DNA of 64,000 bases, from assembly GCA_016794985.1 (NCBI GenBank), contig JAEUIQ010000068.1:1-64000 (forward strand), written 5' to 3'. The notes under the pieces were generated by a model. It searched no databases. It was not told the DNA's origin and saw only the letters and a list, made by a program, of their open reading frames with translations. Positions within the stretch are counted from its first letter, which is position 1, and each line of letters opens with the position of its first letter. Shown piece by piece: positions 37,042 to 46,757 of the stretch. This DNA is from Planctomycetaceae bacterium (GTDB taxonomy: Bacteria; Planctomycetota; Planctomycetia; Pirellulales; Pirellulaceae). A program made the position numbers and the translations under genes.

Positions 37042-38436
37042 TCAAGCCAAGATTTCTTGGACCACATGAGCGGGTTCGACTCCGGTGAGACGAAAATCCA
37101 AGCCGGCATGACGATAGGCCAAACGGTGGTGATCGAAGCCCATCAAATGCAAAATCGTGGCATGAAAGTCGCGAACATGGACTGGTTTATCGGCGGTCCA
37201 CAAGCCGATTTCATCGGTTGATCCATGGACAGTTCCACCTTTGACACCCGCGCCTGCCAACCAGGAACTAAAAGCCCACGGATGATGCTCCCGCCCAGGT
37301 GCGTCCGCCGTGTTATTGAATGGCGTGCGACCAAACTCGGTGGTCCAAACAATCAGCGTCTCGTCGAAGAGACCACGTGCCTTCAAGTCCTTGATCAAGG
37401 CAGCAATCGGTTGATCGACATTCTTGGCCAAGGGAACGTGAGTCATCATGTCGCCATGAGCATCCCAGTTATTCGACGAGCCCACGTCAATCAACTCCAC
37501 AAACCGCACCCCGCGTTCGATCAAGCGTCGCGCCGCCAAGCATTGCCAACCAAAGCCAGACTTTTGATCAGCAGCCAATCCGTAACTGTTCAGGGTTTCT
37601 GCGGTCTCTGTGGCAAAATCAAAGGCGTCGGGAACCGCCATTTGCATACCGAACGCCGTTTCAAAAGTTTGTAAACGCGCCAACAATTGCGCGTCGTCTT
37701 GTCGCGCCGCGAAATGTTCAGCATTGATCTCTTGAAGTGCCGCCAACTCCAATTGTTGTTGATCCAGCGGAACTCGCGGACGTACGTTGGCGATCGGCTC
37801 CGCTCCAGGGACCACAAGCGTTCCTTGGTGAGCTCCTGGTAGAAAATCACTCGCATACACCTGCGTTCCGGCGTACGTTTGAGCCGGAGCGATGACCACG
37901 AATCCCGGCAAGTTGCGATTCAGGGTCCCCAAGCCATACGTGATCCATGAACCGATGCTGGGACGTGAGAAGTTAAACGATCCCGTGTGCATGCCGAGGG
38001 TGGCGTTGTAATGATTCGAGTGCGATGTGTGCATCGAGCGAATCAGCGCGATGTCATCGACACAGGTCGCGATGTGAGGGAACAAGGTACTGACTTCCGT
38101 CCCACATTGTCCGTGCGGTTGGAATTCCCATTGCGGGCGTTTCAAATAGATTCGTTCATAGCCCGGACGATCCTTGATTTCCGGGTGGTTGGCTTTGATT
38201 TCTTTGCCGTGCTGTTTGGTGAGCTCTGGTTTGGGATCAAACGTATCGACATGAGAGACACCGCCGGTCATGAACAAAAAGATAACGTTCTTCGCCTTCG
38301 CCGGGAAATGAGGTTGGCGCGGTGCCAGTGGATCACCGGAGTCGGCCAGCAATTGACTGACGATACCGGGCAGCAATAACGATCCGGCAACGGTTGATGC
38401 CAGAAACGATCGGCGGGGAAGGTGGGGGTGGGACAT
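37042..38436 (-). CDS. DUF1501 protein, Tat-exported
   Basis: A 464-residue DUF1501 protein. The start at 38436 gives MSHPHLPRRSFLASTVAG, a twin-arginine signal; the frame is open 40 codons upstream without a signal. Family blocks: FLFMTGGVSHVDTFDPKP, WTTEFGRTPF, REHHPWAFSSWLAGAGVKGG and HDFHATILHLMGFDHHRL-like C-terminal segment. It lies 49 bases downstream of the cytochrome gene 38486-41503, its likely operon partner. It is more distant from the 22059 paralogue than a recent duplicate would be. Activity not established. Confidence 0.9.
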   Translation of the reverse strand: MSHPHLPRRSFLASTVAGSLLLPGIVSQLLADSGDPLAPRQPHFPAKAKNVIFLFMTGGVSHVDTFDPKPELTKQHGKEIKANHPEIKDRPGYERIYLKRPQWEFQPHGQCGTEVSTLFPHIATCVDDIALIRSMHTSHSNHYNATLGMHTGSFNFSRPSIGSWITYGLGTLNRNLPGFVVIAPAQTYAGTQVYASDFLPGAHQGTLVVPGAEPIANVRPRVPLDQQQLELAALQEINAEHFAARQDDAQLLARLQTFETAFGMQMAVPDAFDFATETAETLNSYGLAADQKSGFGWQCLAARRLIERGVRFVELIDVGSSNNWDAHGDMMTHVPLAKNVDQPIAALIKDLKARGLFDETLIVWTTEFGRTPFNNTADAPGREHHPWAFSSWLAGAGVKGGTVHGSTDEIGLWTADKPVHVRDFHATILHLMGFDHHRLAYRHAGLDFRLTGVEPAHVVQEILA

Positions 38437-38485
38437 GGTTCTATGATAACCGAAATTCAGACTCAGGTGTGATGTGGTTTGGACA

Positions 38486-41400
38486 TTAGTCCACAAAGAC
38501 AAACTCATTGCTCGCCAAGAGCACACGCACTTGGGCGGTCCACTTTTCAGTCGCATTACCGGGGTAGGCCGTGATGAAACCTTGGGTTCGCGCTATCTCT
38601 GACGCCGATGGAGCGCGCTGAAACAGCCCTTGCCATAGTGCTTCGATTCGGGCGAGCTCGGTCGCTTGGTTGCTCTCACCTGAGGTCGACAACAATCGAT
38701 TCGCCAACCTTGCGGCCTGTTCGTGAAAGAACGGGTCGTTCAAGAAGTAAAGGGCTTGAGTCGGAACGGTCGTCGTTTGCCGCGATGGCGTCGAGGCATT
38801 GGGGTCGGCTCCATCGAACAATGCCAAGAACGGATGACGCCGTTGACGTTGCACCATTAGGTACACACTGCGTCGATCCGTTTCGTAAACCGCATTAAAT
38901 GGCCCATGTTGGGTATAAGTCCAGGATTCCGTTGGTGGAAACGGATGTTCCTGGCCGCGAGTTCGATCAAGCTTTGCGGACACCGTCAACAAGCTGTCGC
39001 GCAGTTCTTCGGCGGTTAGCCGGCGGCGATTGAAATGGGCGAGCCAGCGATTTTCGGCGTCGGCAGTGGCCGCAGCGGAACTGGCCGCGTCGGCAGTGGC
39101 CACTGCGGCACTGGCCACTGCGGAACTGGCGCGTTGATACGCTTGTGTTTGCAAGATCAAACGTTGCATGGCTTTGATGCTGTAGCCGCTTTGTACGAAT
39201 CGCACCGCTAAGAAGTCCAACAACTCGGGATGGGTTGGCGATTGGCCGCGCGCGCCGAAGTCATTCGCCGAACGCACCAACCCATTTCCAAAATGCCACT
39301 CCCAAATTCGATTGACCATCACCCGTGCTGCCAAAGGATGTTGTGAAACCCAGTTGCTCAGCTCTCGCCGGCCACTGCCCGAATCGCTCGCTACTTCCTG
39401 GCCTCCGAAGATGGACAGCCACCGACGCGGGACTTCGGCCTTCTCAAGTTCTGGATCACCTCGTTCTTGCAGTTTTGCATTCTTACCGGTCTGATCCATC
39501 ACCGCGTAGGCGACCGGAATGGTTGGGGGTGGTCCCGGATCAGGCAGTCCTGACGTGGCATTTCCCAAGGCGGCCAACGCGAGGCCGAACTCGGGCGCAG
39601 CAACATGAGCAAGTTGGCACGACACGCCGTCCAAGCCTCCGGCTGGGTGCGCGTCGGTCACTCGTCCCGTTAACAACAGTTCACCGTCCATGGGTGAAGT
39701 CCAAGTGATCGCGACGGGGCGCTCGTGACCTGGATGGACAAAAAAAGATTGTGCAGGTAACGACGTCCAAACACTAATGGGCTCGGGCGCCGAATTGACA
39801 AAGACCGACGGTTCGGAGCCGATACTCCAGGCTTTCAACTCGCCGCGGCCCGAAAGATTGTCGCGCCGCTCGTTGAGAAACGTAGGACCAGCCGTCACTT
39901 CCAAAAAGCTCCAGACCGCTTCGCGCGGAGTTGTCCACGGATTTCCCTGGAGCAAGTTCGGCACAGTATCGGTCACGCGCCATGATGGGACGGTACCGCT
40001 TGTTTCCTGGATGGTCCATTCGACTTGCGTACTATCCGCACCATGATTGCCGTTGGGGAGGACCGTCAGTACGAGCACCTCGCCACGGCGGACTTGGACG
40101 GTCTTCTCAAACCCGACTGAACTTCCTTCAGCGATCGTCGCGGCAAACAACTCTTGTTTGTGTTCCGTCCAGAGAGACGCCACCGTTTGTCTTGCGGACT
40201 CGGCGACTGCGGCTCGCTGCAACTTTTCTGCTTCAATCGCCGCCACTTTTTCTCGCCAAGGCTGCATCAGCGTCTCGGTTTCGGCTGTCGACAGGAGAGG
40301 CATCAAATCTCGCGGCTGTCCAAAGGGTTCGCAACCCGGATACGAGAACTTGGTGCTGGCGAAGATGCCATATAGTGCATAGTAGTCTTCTGCACTGATG
40401 GGATCGTACTTATGGTCATGGCAACGAGCACATCCCAATGACAAGCCCAGAAAATTTTTCCCCACGTTGTCGATCACATCTTCGTAGGTCAGGTACATGT
40501 CTTTATCGATGTCGTGGCCAAAGCGCCGAGCGATGGCTAAGTAGCCGGTGGCGATGATGCCATCGGCTCGAGCTGGACCTTGCTCCTGCTGGACCAACAA
40601 ATCACCGGCCAACTGCAAGCGAATGAACTGATCGAACGGCAGATCATTCTGCAACGATTCGATTACCCAATTCCGATATCGCCAAGCGTGTGGCAAGGGT
40701 CGATCGGTGTTCTCACCAGCGGTGTCTGCGTAACGCACCACATCCAGCCAGCGACGCCCCCAATGTTCGCCGTAGTGGGGAGACGCGAGCAGGCGGTCGA
40801 TGATCCGCGCCCATGCTTCCGAAGAATCATCTTCCAGGAACGAATTCACTTCCGTGGGCGAGGGAGGAAGCCCCGTCAAACCATAGGTGACACGACGAAG
40901 AAGTGTCCGCTTATCCGCGCGTGGCGCGACTTCGAGTTCGTGGCGATCGATTTCTCGTTGCAGCAAGTCGTCGATATGCTGGACATCGGAAGCGAGCGTT
41001 GCCGTTGGGATTTCCGGAAGCGGCTGGAACGCCCACCACTTCAATGCTTCTTCGCGCGTCATTCCGCCTAGCACTTCGGTGCCGGTACGAGGATCGGGAG
41101 CGCCGAGAGCAACCCATTTCTCGAACACTTCAATTTCCTCAGCGGGCAATTTGCCGCCTCGATCGGAGGGCGGCATTTCCAGCGATCGATGATGCACCGC
41201 TTTGATGAGTAAGCTTTCATGCGGATTGCCTGGCACGATCGCAGGGCCACTGTCTCCGCCTTTGGCCCAGCCGTTGGCGGACGCCAACGACAGTCCACCT
41301 TCCGCTTTGTTTCCACCGTGGCATTCAAAGCAACGCCGGACCAACAAGGGCCGCACTTGCTTTTCGAAAAAGTCTCGGTCCGAGTCCGTTATCACGGGAG

Positions 41401-41503
41401 CCGCAGGTTCGTCAATCGCCAACACGGTCGCGCTTGAGGACACGGCCCAACCACAGAGCAGGAGTCGAAGCATGACCCGCAGAACATGGTCGTTCGAGAA
41501 CAT
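38486..41503 (-). CDS. Surface cytochrome-type protein: PSCyt1 + DUF1549 + DUF1553
   Basis: About 1005 residues starting MFSNDHVLRVMLRLLLCGWA, a signal peptide; 80 further upstream codons are open but not protein-like. PSCyt1 has CFECH, DUF1549 has HWGRRWLDVVRYADTAGEN and GCARCHDHKYD, and DUF1553 has HPLAARVMVNRIWEWHFGNG. An Ala/Ser/Thr-rich repeat (SSAVASAAVATADAASSAAA) lies inside DUF1553, encoded by tandem DNA repeats near 39056-39130. It forms a pair with the DUF1501 gene downstream. Same role class as the other members; the substrate is unknown. Confidence 0.9.
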   Translation of the reverse strand: MFSNDHVLRVMLRLLLCGWAVSSSATVLAIDEPAAPVITDSDRDFFEKQVRPLLVRRCFECHGGNKAEGGLSLASANGWAKGGDSGPAIVPGNPHESLLIKAVHHRSLEMPPSDRGGKLPAEEIEVFEKWVALGAPDPRTGTEVLGGMTREEALKWWAFQPLPEIPTATLASDVQHIDDLLQREIDRHELEVAPRADKRTLLRRVTYGLTGLPPSPTEVNSFLEDDSSEAWARIIDRLLASPHYGEHWGRRWLDVVRYADTAGENTDRPLPHAWRYRNWVIESLQNDLPFDQFIRLQLAGDLLVQQEQGPARADGIIATGYLAIARRFGHDIDKDMYLTYEDVIDNVGKNFLGLSLGCARCHDHKYDPISAEDYYALYGIFASTKFSYPGCEPFGQPRDLMPLLSTAETETLMQPWREKVAAIEAEKLQRAAVAESARQTVASLWTEHKQELFAATIAEGSSVGFEKTVQVRRGEVLVLTVLPNGNHGADSTQVEWTIQETSGTVPSWRVTDTVPNLLQGNPWTTPREAVWSFLEVTAGPTFLNERRDNLSGRGELKAWSIGSEPSVFVNSAPEPISVWTSLPAQSFFVHPGHERPVAITWTSPMDGELLLTGRVTDAHPAGGLDGVSCQLAHVAAPEFGLALAALGNATSGLPDPGPPPTIPVAYAVMDQTGKNAKLQERGDPELEKAEVPRRWLSIFGGQEVASDSGSGRRELSNWVSQHPLAARVMVNRIWEWHFGNGLVRSANDFGARGQSPTHPELLDFLAVRFVQSGYSIKAMQRLILQTQAYQRASSAVASAAVATADAASSAAATADAENRWLAHFNRRRLTAEELRDSLLTVSAKLDRTRGQEHPFPPTESWTYTQHGPFNAVYETDRRSVYLMVQRQRRHPFLALFDGADPNASTPSRQTTTVPTQALYFLNDPFFHEQAARLANRLLSTSGESNQATELARIEALWQGLFQRAPSASEIARTQGFITAYPGNATEKWTAQVRVLLASNEFVFVD

Positions 41504-41793
41504 GACGTTTTCTCCCAATGGCCGATCAATTGTATAACATGGTCGCGGCAGTCTCGGTTTGACCGACCAAAGTCGAACCGACCAAACCAAGTTGTTTGGC
41601 ATTGCGGTTGTACTTGGAACCCTGCCCTGATAGGTTACTTCCCGGTGCGCGCAAAGTGAAGCACGGAGGAGCCTTCCAGCCGCTTCACTATTCTGCCGCA
41701 GCAATGACTCTGCCGCGGCAATGACTCTGCCCCCTTGAATCATGTGTACAACGACGGTGGTCGATCAATTTTGAGGTTCGGAGTGGACCAGCC

Positions 41794-43278
41794 ATGGATA
41801 AGCCCGCCGATGTCGTCTTGATTGGTAGTGGTATTATGTCTGCCACGTTAGCGGTCATGCTCAAGCAACTGCAACCGCAACTCCGCCTGCGTCTGATCGA
41901 AGCGACGACGAATTTGGCCTGTGAAGCCAGTGATGGCTGGAACAACGCGGGAACCGGTCACGCCGGGCTATGCGAGTTGAGTTACACGCCCAGTCGGGAT
42001 CGCTCTGGCCAAGTGCCCATCGCTCGCGCTGTGCAAGTCTTCGAACAATTTGAGCATTCAAAACAGTTTTGGAGTCGTCTGACCCAACGTGAAATCCTGG
42101 GCGAGGCCCAAGACTTTATTCGTGCCGTCCCACACGTTTGCTTTCTCACCGGGTCGGAGGGAGTTGCTTTTCTGACGGCGCGACACAATGCCCTGCGCGA
42201 ACATCATTTCTTTCGGCAAATGAAGTTGACATGCGACCCACTCGAGTTTGAACGTTGGGCGCCTTTGGTAATGGAAGGACGAGCCCCCACACCCATTGCT
42301 GCAACATCGGGGGCAGGTACCGAGGTCAATTATGGCTTGCTGGCGAGACGAATGTGCCACTGGCTACAGAACCAAGCAGATTGCGAAATCTTGAGTGGCT
42401 GGAAAGTAACCAAACTGACGCCGGTTGCCGCCGGATGGCAACTAACCCTGAACTCCAGCGGCTCAAACGAGACGCAAAGGCAGATGGCTTCGTTCGTGTT
42501 TGTCGGAGCTGGAGGAGGAAGCCTAGCCTTGCTGCAATCGACGCAACTCAAGGAATTCCGCGGACTAGCCGGATTCCCCATCGCGGGGCAATGGCTGGTT
42601 TGCGATGAGCCCCAAGCGTGCGCACGACATCATGCGAAAGTTTATGGTGCGACACCAAAATCAGCACCCAGTTTGGGCGCTGGCCATTTGGATATCCGCT
42701 ACTTGGGCGGCCAACGTCAATTGCTGTTCGGCCCCTTCGCTTCGTGGACGACACGATTCCTCAAACAAGCAGGAAGTTGGATGGATTTGCCACGGTCGTT
42801 GCGAATCGACAATACGATGCCGTTGCTCCAAGCGGCGGTTCATAATCGAGCCTTGGTTAACTACTTGATTGGACAAGGCCTGCAATCCATGAATCACCGG
42901 CTGAAGTCGTTGCGAGAATTTTTTCCTCGAGCGCAACCTGAGCAATGGCGTTTGATCCAAGCAGGCATTCGAGTGCAAACCATCAAGCCGGAGGACGGCG
43001 GCAAAATCTACTTTGGAACTGAGATTTTCTCGAATCGAGATAAGACACTGGCGGCCTTGTTGGGTGCATCCCCGGGCGCGTCGGTGGCGGTTAGTATTGC
43101 CATGGAAGTCATTCGCAAGTGCCTGCCCAATCTCCTAGCCAACTCGGACGGCCAGCAACGCATGAAGCAACTTATCCCCACTTATGACTTGGATTTGAAG
43201 CTCCCTCAAAACATGGAAATCTACCAGGCCACGACACGTGCGGCAGAAGATTGCCTGCGACTTGGCACTGTTGATTAA
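41794..43278 (+). CDS. mqo: Malate:quinone oxidoreductase
   Basis: A 494-residue FAD enzyme at the inner face of the membrane that oxidises malate to oxaloacetate and passes electrons to quinone in the TCA cycle. The FAD loop VVLIGSGIMSATLAVML (7-23), then the family signature WNNAGTGHAGLCELSYTP (49-66), are exact. TEVNYGLLARRM, GAGGGSLALLQ and LGASPGASVAVSIAMEVI follow as in other Mqo proteins. Length matches the family (about 490). It is a single gene; its stop overlaps the convergent hemW-like gene by 4 bases. Confidence 0.95.
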   Translation: MDKPADVVLIGSGIMSATLAVMLKQLQPQLRLRLIEATTNLACEASDGWNNAGTGHAGLCELSYTPSRDRSGQVPIARAVQVFEQFEHSKQFWSRLTQREILGEAQDFIRAVPHVCFLTGSEGVAFLTARHNALREHHFFRQMKLTCDPLEFERWAPLVMEGRAPTPIAATSGAGTEVNYGLLARRMCHWLQNQADCEILSGWKVTKLTPVAAGWQLTLNSSGSNETQRQMASFVFVGAGGGSLALLQSTQLKEFRGLAGFPIAGQWLVCDEPQACARHHAKVYGATPKSAPSLGAGHLDIRYLGGQRQLLFGPFASWTTRFLKQAGSWMDLPRSLRIDNTMPLLQAAVHNRALVNYLIGQGLQSMNHRLKSLREFFPRAQPEQWRLIQAGIRVQTIKPEDGGKIYFGTEIFSNRDKTLAALLGASPGASVAVSIAMEVIRKCLPNLLANSDGQQRMKQLIPTYDLDLKLPQNMEIYQATTRAAEDCLRLGTVD

Positions 43279-44516
43279 CTCGAACTCAGGTAGTTGGGCC
43301 ACAGCGTGTCCGAGATATAGAGCCCGGTCGGTGTCAATTGAATACGATGGTTGTTCCTGCAAAAGTAACCTATTTCCAAATCATGCCGAAGTTGGTCACC
43401 GAACAAGCATTCCCAATTCTGCCCAGTCTCATCGGCAAAAACTTGCAGGTCCACACCTTCTAACATTCGCATACCAAAAACAAAATACTCGCGAGCCCGC
43501 ATCTCATCACCATCGTTATCCAGTTCAACGACTGGGGATTCGCCCAAAGCCATTCGCTTGATATACGTGGTTGTGCTGCTGTGATTCACGTAGCGGCAGC
43601 CATCAATGTAACCCGCCGCACCAGGCCCAAACGCCCAGTAAGGTCGACCGGACCAATACACGCAGTTATGTCGACTTCGGAATCCAGGTCGACAAAAATT
43701 AGAGACCTCATAATGTTCGAATCCGTCGGCCAGCAACATTTCACGAGTGCGTTGGTACAGCCGCAAAGCGTGATCTTGGTCCGCTTCGTTGAGTAGACCG
43801 CGTTGCAATCGATTCCAAAACTGTGTGCCCTTCTCATAGGTCAGTTGATAGGTAGATAGATGTTGCGGACAACAGTCAATCGCCGCTCGCAGGTCGGATT
43901 CCCATTCGGCTAAAGTCTCGTCGCCGACCGCGAAAATCAAATCCAAGCTGAGCTGGCGTCCGTGTTGCCGCACTAGGTCGCAAGCGCGCTGAATATCGAG
44001 GGCTCGATGCGTTCGCTCCAAGAGTTGCAACTTTGCTGCACGGAACGACTGAACTCCGAGACTGAATCGCGTAACCCCTAATTCCGACCAATGGGCGACC
44101 GCCTCCGATGTCAAATCATTGGGATTGGCCTCCACGGACCATTCGTGATTCGGCGCTTGCGCATCCCAAACAAAGTACTTGCGTAGCAGGGTCACCAAGC
44201 GTTCGGCTTGCGCTAATGACAAGAACGTCGGCGTGCCTCCGCCCAAAAACAATGTTTCAATTGACCGAGGAGGATGCTCGGTGCCCAGACGCCATTGTAG
44301 TTCTCGCGCCAGCGCCTCCAAAAACGATTCCACCAAATCCGCCCGATCCGCAATCAAGGCAAAATTGCAATATCCACAACGTTGGGCACAAAACGGAATG
44401 TGAACGTAGACCGATTTCGAATCATGCTTCCAAACGGGGCGAGTCCCCCCTGGACCGAGCACTTGTGAGAGTTCGCATTTCACTTTGTTCGAAGTGCGGC
44501 TATCCATGTTGGACAA
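43275..44516 (-). CDS. hemW: HemW-like radical SAM protein (coproporphyrinogen III oxidase-like)
   Basis: A 413-residue radical SAM enzyme. The cluster motif is C43, C47, C50 in YVHIPFCAQRCGYCNF, and LFLGGGTPTFLS follows, as in HemW. HemW is a heme chaperone rather than a coproporphyrinogen oxidase, and the true HemN has extra residues that are not evident here. The ATG three codons later is an alternative start. The start overlaps the end of the membrane-protein gene by 17 bases, so tsaD, that gene and hemW form one operon on the - strand. Its stop overlaps mqo. Confidence 0.88.
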   Translation of the reverse strand: MSNMDSRTSNKVKCELSQVLGPGGTRPVWKHDSKSVYVHIPFCAQRCGYCNFALIADRADLVESFLEALARELQWRLGTEHPPRSIETLFLGGGTPTFLSLAQAERLVTLLRKYFVWDAQAPNHEWSVEANPNDLTSEAVAHWSELGVTRFSLGVQSFRAAKLQLLERTHRALDIQRACDLVRQHGRQLSLDLIFAVGDETLAEWESDLRAAIDCCPQHLSTYQLTYEKGTQFWNRLQRGLLNEADQDHALRLYQRTREMLLADGFEHYEVSNFCRPGFRSRHNCVYWSGRPYWAFGPGAAGYIDGCRYVNHSSTTTYIKRMALGESPVVELDNDGDEMRAREYFVFGMRMLEGVDLQVFADETGQNWECLFGDQLRHDLEIGYFCRNNHRIQLTPTGLYISDTLWPNYLSSS

Positions 44517-45507
44517 TCATGATTCCGGCGGCGATTCCCGCAGCCAAGAGCGCTGGGGCAGCCGCCAGCACGGCCAATCCCCACTTTCGTCCGGCCGACA
44601 CACTGGCAAGTGGCCACAACCAAGGGATCCACCAAAGGCTCACCGCGTACAAGCAGCCGAGGGCCAACGAAACCTCGGCAAACAAGTGCCCAAGGACCAC
44701 CAGCAAACCACAAGTTGCGGTTAGCCAACCGGCCATCGTCGCAGCCGCCGGAGTTGGCAAGGGACGAACGGCTCCACCACGCGGCAACCACGCTTCGAGC
44801 AGCCATGCGAGCGGCAAGCTGGCGAACGTCAATAACTGAGATGCCAACGATAAAGTGCCGGACGACGCCAACAGCAAAACGCCGCTCAGAATCAAAGCCA
44901 GGACCGCCAACCAATGAACGAGACTCTCGCGTGACTCGAGCGTGGTGGCCGCATGATTCGCAGTGCTGGCGGTGACATGTTGGCGGAGCCATTGCCATTG
45001 TCCCAACCATGCGAGACTCAAGACCAATGTCGGTCCGACCACGTAGGCGGCCTTCAACCAGAAAGCAAGCTTCGGTTCCAGGTACACGCTACCCTCCAAC
45101 ATGGTCCGCCATAGCACGACACCGAGTCCGAACAACAACCCACCGACCACGAGCCCACCCACGACCGTGCGAAACCGTCGCGCGAAAAAGCCTAACAACA
45201 AGCTGCACCCAAGCATGACCGTCATAACCCAAAACAACCATTGATCACCGGCTTGCGGTGCCCACCATGTTTTCCACGTACTTTGAATTAAAGACCATGC
45301 CTGCTCGACCGTTCGTTTCTCGGGCGCGAACCCAGACCAACGTGGCCAGACTTTTTGAACCAACAAACCCGACAATCCACTCAGGTTGGCGGCCAAGACA
45401 TACGCAATCCATAAATGCGTTCCGCCTACCAAACGCCCGACACGCACGAGGATCAACGCCACCAAGAATGACAGGGCACAAGAAATCGAGAGCGCCACCA
45501 CGATCAA
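44500..45507 (-). CDS. Multi-pass membrane protein of unknown function
   Basis: About 335 residues, almost entirely hydrophobic with eight to ten transmembrane helices. The likely start is TTG at 45507 (GGTAGG-like site just upstream) or GTG at 45501; both lie one to eight bases after the tsaD stop. The frame runs 45 codons into tsaD in another phase, which I reject. The proteins on both sides have nothing to do with membranes, so the operon gives no functional hint. Segments include FLVALILVRVGRLVGG, WLFWVMTVMLGCSLLLGFFA and VLALILSGVLLLASS. No family recognised. Confidence 0.75.
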   Translation of the reverse strand: MIVVALSISCALSFLVALILVRVGRLVGGTHLWIAYVLAANLSGLSGLLVQKVWPRWSGFAPEKRTVEQAWSLIQSTWKTWWAPQAGDQWLFWVMTVMLGCSLLLGFFARRFRTVVGGLVVGGLLFGLGVVLWRTMLEGSVYLEPKLAFWLKAAYVVGPTLVLSLAWLGQWQWLRQHVTASTANHAATTLESRESLVHWLAVLALILSGVLLLASSGTLSLASQLLTFASLPLAWLLEAWLPRGGAVRPLPTPAAATMAGWLTATCGLLVVLGHLFAEVSLALGCLYAVSLWWIPWLWPLASVSAGRKWGLAVLAAAPALLAAGIAAGIMIVQHG

Positions 45508-45508
45508 C

Positions 45509-46531
45509 CTACCTTTCCAACCCCGGAAAGATATCCAGGTCCAACGACTCGAACCGACCGGCACGATACTTCTCGACGGCGATAGCTCCCATGACGGCAT
45601 TGTCGGTACACAGTTCCGGCGGAGCAATCCACAGCGTGGCATCGAGTTGTTTCATTGCGAGCTCCAATTGACTGCGGAACAAACGGTTTGCGGCCACGCC
45701 ACCGCCGACGCACAAAGTTCGCAACCCTGTCTCGCGAATCGCTTGGCAACACTTGCTGACCAAACAATCGATAGCGGCTTGCTGGAAACTGGCTGCCACA
45801 TCGGCAACTTGCTGAGGGTCCAGCTGCGTCGGATCGATCGTTGGTCGTCCCTGGCCATACAAACTGTAACGGACTGCCGTCTTCAACCCGGAAAAACTAA
45901 ACTTCAATGGATCGTCGCGGTGCGTGAATGGTCGCGGATAATCGTAGGCCCGTGGATTGCCTCGCATGGCGACGCGACTAATGGCCGGGCCGCCCGGAAA
46001 CTCGAGGCCCAGCATCGCGGCAACTTTATCAAAGGCTTCACCAGCGGCATCGTCGATCGTCCCGCCCAAGTACTGAAACGTCAACGGATCATCACATCGA
46101 TAAAAATTCGAGTGCCCGCCGCTCACAATGAAACCAACACAAGGAAATACCTCGACTCCCGCTGCGACACGGCAGGCATAAACATGGGCGTGCAAATGGT
46201 TGATCGCAATCAAGGGCAAATCCCAAGCCCACGCCAATGACTTTGCCGCACACAATCCAACCAACAGGGAACCCGCCAACCCCGGCGTGTTAGCGACCGC
46301 CACCGCCGTCAAGTCTTGCGGATCGCACTTCGCTTTGCGAAGGGCCAAGTCGATGACCGGCAAGATCGCTTGCACGTGCTGCCGAGCCGCCACCTCGGGA
46401 ACCACGCCCTGAAAACGCCGGTGCAGCGACTCTTGCGATGCGACGACCTCTCCCAACACTTGCAAATCTTCCGTGATGATCGCCGCAGCAGTTTCATCAC
46501 AGGTGGACTCCATTGTCAAAAACTTGAGCAT
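45509..46531 (-). CDS. tsaD: tRNA N6-adenosine threonylcarbamoyltransferase (TsaD)
   Basis: Transfers threonylcarbamoyl to A37 of ANN-decoding tRNAs, in complex with TsaB and TsaE; universal and essential in most bacteria. The 340-residue length is normal. Visible: ESTCDETAAAI (8-18), the metal-binding NHLHAH (111-116, keeping H112 and H116 but lacking the usual EG of HLEGH), SGGHSN, GEAFDKVAAMLGLEFPGGP and the C-terminal GGGVAANRLFRSQL and LCTDNAVMGA. It heads the operon tsaD, membrane protein, hemW. Substitution in the HLEGH motif may be a lineage trait. Confidence 0.95.
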   Translation of the reverse strand: MLKFLTMESTCDETAAAIITEDLQVLGEVVASQESLHRRFQGVVPEVAARQHVQAILPVIDLALRKAKCDPQDLTAVAVANTPGLAGSLLVGLCAAKSLAWAWDLPLIAINHLHAHVYACRVAAGVEVFPCVGFIVSGGHSNFYRCDDPLTFQYLGGTIDDAAGEAFDKVAAMLGLEFPGGPAISRVAMRGNPRAYDYPRPFTHRDDPLKFSFSGLKTAVRYSLYGQGRPTIDPTQLDPQQVADVAASFQQAAIDCLVSKCCQAIRETGLRTLCVGGGVAANRLFRSQLELAMKQLDATLWIAPPELCTDNAVMGAIAVEKYRAGRFESLDLDIFPGLER

Positions 46532-46757
46532 CGTCTTTCAATCGGGTGCGGTAGTGCGGCTCGATGACCCATCTTGTCTCCGGAGCGACGCCTGCCGCTG
46601 GAGTGGATCGTAGCGTTTTCCTCCGAATCAAGTCCGGAAATCTCTTGGGAAGAGAAGCCCCACCTGAGTAGCGACGCGGGCAACATAACACCCAGAGCAC
46701 AACAACAGCAACGGTCGTCAGACAACCCAAGGCTTGAAGCAGGACGAAGCAAAAGCA

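Noticed and set aside
41690..41740. Short tandem repeat (gcaatgactctgcc, two to three units) upstream of mqo
   Set aside because: Too short and too few units to call a functional repeat; may be slippage.
44108..45010. Long ORFs opposite hemW and the membrane protein gene
   Set aside because: Arg/Ser/Pro-rich shadow translations with no motif, a common effect of high-GC coding DNA.
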